A DNA stretch of 25,595 bases, from contig CALSCR010002459.1 of the NCBI GenBank assembly GCA_943704495.1, forward strand, positions 1 to 25,595. Direction: 5' to 3'. The position numbers and the translations under genes are program-made. Position 1 is the stretch's first letter. Every line of letters starts with the position of its first letter. A model generated the notes under the pieces. The model saw nothing but the letters and a program-made list of their open reading frames with translations, was not told the DNA's origin and ran no database searches. Origin of the DNA: Pigoraptor chileana. Lineage: Eukaryota > Opisthokonta > Filasterea. This document shows, one piece after another, positions 1 to 8,888 of this stretch.

Positions 1-74
<74 letters not shown>
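1..74. repeat. (TG)n microsatellite
   Basis: Uninterrupted TG dinucleotide repeat, about 37 units, starting at the window edge, so its true length is unknown. Open frames through it (Cys-Val repeats) are artefacts. It lies downstream of the receiver-HLH gene and is one of many TG/CA tracts here. Confidence 0.98.
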
Positions 75-76
<2 letters not shown>

Positions 77-1111
77 TGTGCGTCTGTGGAGTCCATGGTC
101 GTAGTGCATAACACTGACATCGACGTCACACTTCTCTCCTCACGTGACCCTGCAGAATGCGCAAACGCTCGAAAAGTACTTCAACACGCGAGTGCGGTCA
201 ATACACTAATACGCGTTGCTATGGACTGGTGGAGGTGCTGCAGACATCCTTTCGTTAGTTGCATGTCTGCGTATTTATGACTTTTCGAAAGGAGGACTAG
301 GGGTAGGAGTCCCTGTGCTAATACACGAGCTGCTACAGTAATAGCCACATGCCATGCACATGCAGCTGCTGCGGATGCCAGAACAGCTGACATTCAGGGG
401 TTTGGTATTGGGCGGTTTGCTACTTTGGTCACACAGCTGTATTGGGCACTTTGGTCACGGCAGCCACACATATGATTTTGTGGTGCAGTCAACCATGTAA
501 GTCAGGTGTCTTAGTGGCCATGAGTGAATGTATGGCGCGATTGACCAATTCTCCAGCACAAGGCGCCTCTGTCACTCCACGAGTCAAGGGTGGTTACACT
601 ATTCAATTAGAGATTGGGGATATCGATGTCACCCGCGGCGGCATCCTTCTTTTGTCACCCCAACATTGTCATAATGGACTGTCTCTCGTGACTCATGTCC
701 TGCTGCAGAACAAATGGGCTTGCGTCTGCCACTTGTGTGTTTAGTGGAAACTCCGTTGCACAAATGTCTGCAACACTGGCGCTCACTGAGCCCGCCAATT
801 CAAGCACTTCAGTGGTGTACAACGTTTTCTCACACAAATTTATAATTGGCATCAGATATATACATTTATAACAATGCGGACGCCGGCGCCGGCAACGGCA
901 CTCGAAAACGCACATTAAAATCATCATCGCACGCAGCATTGTACGCTCAGCGGTGTTACGCAAGAAACACAACAGTTGCGACAACCGAAAAGAGTCGGCC
1001 CAATTGAGACGGGCCACATCATACACGCAGAACACGTCATGTGACTTCATATCACACAGCGGCGGTAACTGGCAGTCCCGGATGGACGGGGCACGTGATG
1101 TGATGCGGGTA
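75..1111. other. Spacer downstream of the receiver-HLH gene, no gene recognised
   Basis: About 1 kb between the TG repeat and the stop codon of the minus-strand gene. It contains open frames on both strands (for example 442-744 plus and 655-1143 minus), but none has a recognisable motif, and no phase-consistent chain of exons could be built. The first few hundred bases left of 1112 should include the 3' UTR of the minus-strand gene, though no canonical AATAAA was found. A GC-rich 12-bp palindrome sits at 882-893. Confidence 0.6.
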
Positions 1112-4100
1112 TCATTGAGGCCGCGCCGGGGGCATCTGACCAAAGACAGAGCTACGCTTGCCGTGCACAGCCGCTCGCCACTCGCCCCCCGGTTCCCCGT
1201 TATAGGCAGGCCAGGCCGGCGTCATTGGTTTTGCCGCCGGAAATGGCCGGAAAAGGCAACCATCGCCCACGGCAGGCCGCGGCAGGCTACTTTGGGACTG
1301 CGATGGGCGAAAAAACCCGGCATTGGTACTGTCGCTTTGGTCGCTGACCATTCCTTGCTTGTTATGGGCGCCGGCGGGAGATGGAAACAACTGCACCGCC
1401 TGCGCCGACTGTGATGCAGGCACTACCAGCGGGTGTGTGGCCGCGTGCACAGAGACGTCTGATCGTTGCTGAGTGGACGGAAACTGCGAATGCATCTGTT
1501 GTGGTTGAGATTGTTGTTGCTGTTGCTGTTGCTGTTGCTGTTGTTGCTGTTGTTGCTGTTGTTGCTGTTGTTGCTGTTGTTGCTGTTGTTGCTGTTGTTG
1601 CTGAAAATATAACTGTGGCTGTTGTTGCTGCTGATGCTGCTTTACAACCGACACACCGGGCGACATGAACACAACGTCCCTCGGGTCAGCTCCTCCGTAT
1701 GGCGCCTGTCCATCCATCGTGTCTCCATAGGCCGAATACGAGCCGCCGTCGCCCACAAACGCATACCCCTGTGGGACCATCCCTGGCGGCACTGCATACT
1801 CTCCTTGTGGTGGATAGTATGGCGCGCTGCACGCTCCAGGGCGGGCGAATAGGGAGCGAAGTTCGCGGATGCACAAAGCAGCGCTTTTAATCGTCTCAAT
1901 ATCGTCGGTCTCGTTTGGGACGTATACGAGCTGTCCGTTGTCGCTCGCGTGAGCTGGCGGCCGTGGCAAGGGGAGGAGAGAACGCAGGTCATCCACAGCA
2001 CGACGCAGCTCCCTGCGTGCCTGCGATGCAACTGGGTCTGCCTCCAAGGACGCACGCCGCATGTTGGATGACTGACGCCTGTTATTGTTTGTGTTTGTAT
2101 GGTGATTGCATGGTGTTTGTATGGTGCCATTTGTTGTGGCGATGAAGTTAGTGATGCATGACAAAAGCACCAAAAAATGTGCAGCACTATATATATCCAC
2201 TTAGGCAGCAGCAGATGATGTCACACCAAAACAATGACGAAACAGCACAGTGCCACTGTACCTTGATGGAGAACGACCCGACGAAGCCACGAGATCCGGG
2301 GTAGACGTGCGGATGCCGTCAATAGCTTGGCCTACAAACGTACCGCCCTGCGGCAGACCAAACGCCCTGGATGCACCGACACGCCCACCCGCAGTGCCGG
2401 CGGTTACTGCGGACACGCCCGACATACCCGACGCACCCTCGGTGGGAAGCACCCTCCCCGGCTGCGGTGGGATCGGCGCAAACTGCTGCAGCCGGCGCTC
2501 AAAGAGATCTGCGGATGTGGGCTGCGAGTGTGGCTGGGCGGTGTGCGCGGGCACTGACACATTCGCGGCACCGCGGGGCAGCCACACCGACGGCTCATTG
2601 CTCGACGACGCCGGAGAATCGCCGATCGATCCGCGCTTGATTCGGCCCTCTGACATGGACTTTGACAGCGACGCCACCCGCTGCTCCCGCTGCGCCTGTA
2701 TCTCTTGCTGCTGTTGCCAGTACGACACGGGCGAGCCAATGGAGACGCGTCGGTCGATGGTCGCTGCTGCTGTCGACGCCGGCAATGGAGCGTCCTCGCC
2801 GTCGCTCCCGTCCACGTCGTGCACAATGGACAGAATGTCCGTCGAATGCGGCCCTCCCGAGTGCCCTGAAGATGACGATCTGTCCGTTTGCTTCGTATGC
2901 GCTCGTCGTGCAGGGGAGCGTGCGCGCATGGATGGGCTGCCTGGAATCGGCGCAAGTTCGCTCGCCAGCACGTGGTTCTCGGGTAGCGATGACAGCTGTC
3001 CGGCACTCAGCCCCCGCCCACGGGTGAAGGCCGGCTTTTCCGCCCGATAGAGAAAGGAAGCCGCTTTTTTCAGATCGCCCGACGACGCCTCCTCAGACGC
3101 GCGTCGCTGAATCTGCACGGGCTTGCGTTGACTGTTACCGGGGGGTCCGTCCACTGAGCTCCTGGCGGGTGTGCTTCCGCATGCCTTCTGATCGCCCGCA
3201 GTGGTCGCGTGCACCGCAGCCGTTGCGTTTGCTGTCGCACTTGTTGCGGGATCGGATTCAGAGGGGTCGTGAAAGAGGGGAGCCCATTTGCCAACAACAC
3301 CCGCCAGCTCAGAGCGCGAGTATGGCTTCGAGAGGCAATCGTCCACCCCAACAGCCTTCAGTCCGCTCAGGTCGGCGGCAGATGTAAACGCAATGATTGG
3401 GGTGTCTGTGTTGAGCGAATTAGATGCCCTGTTGTGGATTGTGTTTGCACACATTTGCGCATTGCAAGGCACAGATATGAGTCAGCGTGAATTCATACTC
3501 AATGGATATGAAGGATACGGAAGCACACACACTACGAATACACGCAAGGGGTGCGCAGTAACAGAGAGCGACAGCCACAGCAAAGCCAAAGAAGCAACAA
3601 AAACAGATAGCGTGCACACCTTATGCGCTCGGTTGCATCAACACCGCTCAGGCGCGGCATGGATATGTCCATGAGGATGACGTCGTATGGGCTGTTTTCC
3701 GCGAGATCGACGGCCTGCTGTCCGTCACAAGCTTGGTCCACGTGCATTCCCATCTTGCGCAGTTGGCTATTGGCAGAGGGACGCGGCGGATTGATGAGGC
3801 GGTAAGGTCACGTGTGTTGTTGGTGTTGGTAGTCATGCCCACGGAAGCACACAAAAGAAAAGCGGAATTTAAGGATTTTTTACACGAGTCCATACATGCC
3901 AAGTAACGAACACAAACAAGCAGCGCGTCAATGCACATGCCCAACACTGCGCACGCGATGTACAAATGACAAGCATACTAACCTTGTGATGACTCGGCGC
4001 GTCAGAGTATCGTCCTCGGCAACAAGCACACGCAGTTGGCCGTCCTACAACACAAAAACAGATATAGAATCAATGGGTGAAATCCGATCAATAGTTGTCG

Positions 4101-5218
4101 GAAGGAGTGTGGATGAGTGTGCTTTTGTTTGTGCGTGCACATGCGTGTGGCAGTGCTTGTTCCTCCAGTAGTCAGTAGTCGTGCACTCGGACATGTGTCC
4201 GTGCGGCTGTGCGTGTGTGTGTGTGTGGTATGTGTGTTGTGGAATGCGCATATGCGTGTGCATGTCATAAAGTGTGATGCTGAGGGAGTAGGCCCATGAA
4301 TAACAGCAATAAGCACCTCTGTGGGGGTCCGCTTGCACAGAGTCTGGGCAAAGGAATCAAACATTGTGTTCAAGTCGTCAACAATGTCGAATGTCTGAGG
4401 CGCCAGTGCCGGGGGCGTCTTAGCTGCTGATGGAATAGATGTGCATTGCGTGACAAGCGTTAGTAACCAACCAACAACGCACGGCACGATGCCCTCGGTA
4501 CACGCACACGTCGTTAATACACTACATTACACACTCACCAACCAGATACAGACACAGACAAACAGACACACACACACAGACACAGGCACAGACACAGACA
4601 CAGACACAGACACAGACACAGACACAGACACAGACACAGACACAGACACAGACACAGACACACGCACACACGGAACACGGAAGCGCACACAAGCACGCAC
4701 CAGTAATGGAACCAGATTGGAGCGAGTCAAAGACGCCTCCTCCGTCGACGCCGTCGAATAGGACTCCGGGCGCGCTTCCTCCATTCGTTGGTCCGCTGGT
4801 AGAGTGCAATTGTGACAATGACATGTCGCCCTCACCGAGCGCCATGAGCGACCCCTCCGAGATGGATGCATTGCTCCTGCTCGAAGTGAAGCCCGATCGC
4901 GAAGTTCCCTGGTCGGAGACAGAGGCGATACCGTCACTTGACGCGGCATCCGAGCTGGTAGATGCGATGCTTGCCGTAGTGAGGGCCGTGTGCGCCGTGT
5001 GGGTGGCAAGGCTCGATCGCCCGCACCACTGTGATATCTTGTGCTGGAAATCAGACTTGGCAAAGGGCTTCTGCATAAAGTCGTCGATGCCGAATTCGCG
5101 CAGGTGACTGCCGTCGCTCGCCGCAGAAAAGGCAATGATTGGTGTTGTTGTATTGAGTCCGCCTTGCCTGGTACCATCAACAAGACAGAAAGAGTGTGAG
5201 CGGGATGCCAGCGGCAAA

Positions 5219-5269
<51 letters not shown>

Positions 5270-6816
5270 CACACACACACACACACATAGCACACACACA
5301 CACACATACGCGCACACACAAACACGCACACACACACACACACGCCAGCAATGCTCACCGGATCATGAGCGTGGCGTCGGTACCGTTGAGCACGGGCATA
5401 AGCAAATCCATGAAGATGACATCGTACTTTGCCTTCCGCGCGGCATCCACGGCCTCCTCTCCATTGTAGCTTTGCGAAAATGGAATCGCAAGCGAAGACA
5501 GCCATCTTCCGAGGACTCGCTGCAATATTTCGTTGTCCTCCACAACCAGACACCGACACGCCTGAGCTGCCCCGTCGATAGCTTCTATCGACGCTCCGTC
5601 ACGGGAGTGGAACGGATAGGTCGCACTCGTCGACGCAGCTGCCGCATCCGCACTCCCACTGCCGTCCGCCACAGCCACCACGCCCGCCGTGCACAGTCCT
5701 CGTGTTGAGTCGTGCAATTGAGGCGCTGGCGCGGAGGCCGGTGCTGTTGAGGCCGTCCGTGGTGCCAGAGGTGCTGCTGTCAGGGCCGGTGTCGCACAGT
5801 TGGGCGGCTCATATGTATTGGCGGTGTGCGATACGACCCTTGAACGAGGCGAAATGTGCTCGCTGTGCGGCTGAAGTGTTAGTGACGGGTCGATGACTGT
5901 AATGGGAACCGCGCTGTCATCGTCGACTCGATTGTCGACAGCTTCTCTCAATGTCTGGACAGCTGGAGGGTTCTCGGAAGGGGTCGAGGGAGCGCATGCT
6001 GCGCTTGCAACGTGGGCGGGGGGAGCGCGAGGCTGCGTTCGAGACACACTGCCGTTGGCAGGTGCGACCTGCAGGTCTTTATCGAATAAGAGCGAGGGTG
6101 ACCTATGATCACACGCCACGTGGTTGTTGGCGTTGTTGTCGTGGCTGTCGTCGCTGTTGCAGTTCGCCGAGAGCAAGGAAGAGTCTTGCGGTATGTCCGC
6201 GAGTATCATTGCCATAACACTCGACACCATCTGACAGCCGCCAGGTGGGAGTGCGGGGCTCACGCTGCTCTGTGCAGGCATGGCGGCCGGTCTTGATGGC
6301 GCTGCGGCACTTCCCGCGGCGACCACCTGAGATCTGCACTGCTCGAAAGGGGGCTCCTCGTCGGTCCCCGTCAGATTGTGTGGCACAGATTGAGTAGTTC
6401 CACAGCGATTATTGTCGGCGTCCGCGTTAGCGTCGTCGTCACGCGCGAGCACTTGGACCAGTGGAAACGGAGGCGAGTCTCCCGCCAAAGATCCCTGGGA
6501 CGCAGTATCATGCAAACCGACGGTCTCGTCCAGCATAGTCGCTTTCAGTCGCTCAGTGTCGATATTTGAGGCAGATGCATGCTACAATTAGGGGCTCGAG
6601 TGTGTGGTAAAGCGAAGCTCCAGAGAGCGGACGTCGTTGAAGGGGGCGCAAGATGCACAGTAACTTAATGTTGATCGCATCACACAAACCCTGGTTGCTT
6701 TGATGTAGTTGTCGTCGTGTCTACCGTCTTACCAATAATTGCACAGATGTCACGTGGAAAGTGAGGCAGAGTGCGGTCCGCAACGGAAGCACGCGATCCA
6801 CCTCGTGAGCATCCAT
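1112..6816 (-). CDS. Tandem receiver-domain (REC-REC) protein with C-terminal HLH-like segment and polyQ
   Basis: Predicted phosphorelay output protein, probably a transcriptional regulator. Exons on the minus strand: 6816-6733, 6581-5359, 5167-4701, 4423-4317, 4044-3983, 3766-3620, 3428-2262 and 2078-1112. Together they make 4224 nt, 1407 aa, with every join in phase. REC1 spans about residues 370-485: acidic pair in LVVEDNE, phospho-acceptor D420 in IFMDLLMP, S450, K469. REC2 spans about 628-747: VLVAEDD, D681 in ILMDISMP, T712, K731. Both therefore keep every residue needed for phosphotransfer. A Ser/Pro-rich linker (748-1085) leads to an HLH-like segment (1105-1163): helix 1 RRELRRAVDDLRSLLP, a 23-residue loop, helix 2 IETIKSAALCIRELRSLF. 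A 31-Gln tract follows. No kinase, HAMP or ATPase domain is seen, so a separate histidine kinase or phosphotransfer protein would have to supply phosphate. The first exon is the least certain; the conservative start is the ATG at 6536 (1364 aa). The last exon could instead be a separate gene starting at 2060. Confidence 0.8.
1511..1603 (-). repeat. CAG/CAA repeat encoding 31 glutamines
   Basis: On the minus strand, an in-frame run of 31 Gln codons lies in the last exon of the receiver-HLH gene. Most of it has a 9-bp period (CAG CAA CAA), so it is a mixed-codon tract rather than pure CAG. Further short Gln runs flank it. PolyQ stretches are common in transcription-factor activation regions, which suits a regulatory role for the HLH-like part. 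The length is likely polymorphic. Confidence 0.95.
2060..2262 (-). other. Linker-HLH splice junction or possible internal promoter
   Basis: The intron at 2261-2079 joins the second REC exon (donor AAG/GTACAG) to the HLH exon (acceptor ATAACAG/GCG) in phase 2, with no frame disruption. The same stretch holds a TATA-like run at 2188-2196 and an ATG at 2060, the first in the HLH frame downstream of the run. If the splice is not used, the REC protein would end at the TAA at 2203-2201 and a short HLH-polyQ protein could start at 2060. I favour the splice, because intron length and phase match the gene's other introns. Confidence 0.5.
4586..4664. repeat. (CAGACA)n minisatellite in intron
   Basis: About 13 copies of a 6-bp unit, flanked by (CA)n. 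It sits in intron 3 (4700-4424) of the receiver-HLH gene, close to the donor side. Open frames through it encode Thr-Asp or Val-Ser repeats and are artefacts. Confidence 0.95.
5221..5343. repeat. (CA)n tract filling the REC1 intron
   Basis: CA repeat broken by TAG, TACGCG and AACACG interruptions. It makes up roughly two thirds of the 191-bp intron (5358-5168) that splits REC1. On the sense strand it reads (GT)n and starts within about 15 bases of the 5' splice site. Confidence 0.97.
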
Positions 6817-8888
6817 GTACCAGCAGTGTGTTGTGTGTGGTGTGTCGTCCTCCAGATGTCGCACTCACGCCAAAGCTGTTGCTGTTGATGCCGGGGAGTT
6901 TTACGAGCCCTCACGCGCCCTCACCACTGTATGTGCGTACGCTTTGGTTCCCGGAAAGGATGCAAATTGGATGCCGCCGACAGATTTCAAGGGCAATAGT
7001 GTGGAGGGGGGTTACCGACTGTCGGGGGGTTGCGCTGACGTTGCATTTGATCCGACTTCAACAAACTTTTGAGTTTGCAAGTATGTCGTTTTGGAACGAC
7101 CGCTGATGTCGTCGGCGCGACATCGACGGATACAATGGGCAAGGCGTAAAAAGCAGTTCGTCGCTTTGGATGCGCTATTGCACACAGGCGAAACAGACCC
7201 ACTGTTAGCACCACAAAGAGGCCCCTGTATGACGGACTCGTCGGGTCACATTGATGTACAGACAAATCCGATAGAAAGCGGGTCCATTGGTGTGAGATTG
7301 AGTGTCATGCTTGCCCACAACAGGGGGAAGTTAGTGGGCAGCATTGTGAGTGTGACAACGCACCACTCGTTGGGCACTGATGGGGCGCCCGAAACAAAAA
7401 CACACTTTTTAATGTTGGTTATTTTGAATTTTGATGATGCATTGGTTCATTGTATTGCGTGACAACTTATTTTTCAAGAAAACCCATACTGAATACACAA
7501 CCGCCACACACAGGGACTGCAAAGAAAAATACATGCGACACATCAAGATGGGCAAAAACGGGCACGGGTGACGTAATGGAATGCCGTGAATGGTGTGGGT
7601 GGTGTGCCGGGTGTATGTTGCGGATTATCGGGGTGCAAAGTACTGAGTAATATACACACACAGTGCGGAAAGCTCAGACCTCAGCACGGGTAAATGCTAC
7701 GCTTCATTAGCTGACCGTTGTCTCGGAGCACAACAGTATGCAATACAACAGCTGTCCCTCTCGGCCCGCTGATACTAAAATGCCTCACGATGGCAGTGGC
7801 GACAGTCCTCTAGTAAGGTTTCTTGTGGGCACTGCTCAGTGGATTGTCCCCGTCAAAAAGAAATGGAGGGTTGAAAATCAGCATCAGATGTTGGGTGCGC
7901 AGCGAAAAATGATCCTGGAGTGGAAGTGGCGGGCGGACGCCACTGTACGTGCCCATTGTTTACCACACTGTGGCATCCGATGAGTATGGTTCGCACGCTT
8001 GATCCCCGGGGTATGCTCCTAGTTAGTTGAGCACACGACACCGCCGTTGTGTTCAGCTCAGACTCGGACTGCGGGAGATTCAGCTTGACTTCTTGCCCCC
8101 CGGAAAAATCACAGTAATAACTCAGCGCAATTTTAACGGCCCGTTGATGCCCCCGGTCACGAGTCACCGGCAAGTGCGCATTGGACTCGGCACGTGCCCG
8201 TCGTGTGATTTGTATCTTTTACCCTCCTCCGATGGGTCACCTTTGCGATTTAGTTTGCAAACAATGGGGAGAATGTGACGAAACCACTTTGCGATTGAAG
8301 ACCTGCGGTCGCTGCTGAATTGGACCTAAAAAAACAACAAAGTCTGCTGTCACCGGACTGATGATTACTGGCAGACTGACTTACCAAAAACGGAACCGGC
8401 CAGTTCGACGACAGTTCAGTCATTCCATTCATACATTCCATTCATTTTTGTAATTCAGCTGCCAATTTATGACAAGTCAAACAAAGGACGCCAACCACAT
8501 AAGTCGATTCAATCGCCCGTATGGTGAGTGCCGTCACCGCGGAGGTTTTTCAGTCGACCCGAGAGGACCAGTGTGTGCGTTCGTAGTCAAGACCTTCGTG
8601 GCCAAACAATAACACTCGCAACTTTCGTCCGGGCCATTGTTCATTACTAGGTACTCCACCTTACATAAAGTTTCTCCCACTCTCACACCTTGGGCAATTG
8701 CCACGTGATGATCGAGAAGAAAATTCCTATTTTTTGGGGCCCCGATCATCGGAGGAAAAATCGAGGGGTGATTTTCAGTGGGGGCGTAATATTCTGAGAT
8801 GCAAAACCGCGAACCGCCTCACTCATTCATTCACGGACAATAGGAAGCCATTCCAAAGGGGATTGAACAGAGAGATGCAAAAACCATA
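6817..8888. other. Spacer between two minus-strand genes
   Basis: About 2.1 kb between the 3' end of RTRAF and the 5' end of the receiver-HLH gene. I searched both strands for kinase (DHp, HATPase) motifs that would extend the downstream gene and saw none. Open frames at 7091-7462 (+), 7853-8173 (-) and 8534-8749 (-) have no recognisable motif. An 85-codon plus-strand ORF (6815-7072) is noted under findings. CACGTG occurs at about 8702. Confidence 0.6.

Noticed and set aside
2-280. ORF starting in the TG repeat (Cys-Val repeats)
   Set aside because: It is translated microsatellite with no ATG start and no motif after the repeat.
2250-3050. 266-codon plus-strand ORF
   Set aside because: Antisense shadow of the GC-rich linker exon of the receiver-HLH gene; no motif.
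4441-4761. Plus-strand ORF with Thr-Asp repeats
   Set aside because: Translated CAGACA minisatellite antisense to an intron of the receiver-HLH gene.
4522-5559. Long minus-strand ORF of 345 codons covering part of REC1
   Set aside because: It reads through the GT-rich intron. Only 5167-4701 of it is a real exon, as shown by splice sites, phase and REC homology.
8534-8749. Minus-strand ORF with a thioesterase-like look (GVRVGETLCKVEY)
   Set aside because: The resemblance is a short chance-level pattern. There is no ATG-to-stop gene context, no splice partners and a base composition like the surrounding spacer.
6540-8888. Search for an upstream histidine-kinase part of the receiver gene
   Set aside because: No H-box, N-box or G-box motif and no exon chain found on the minus strand, so I do not call a hybrid kinase.
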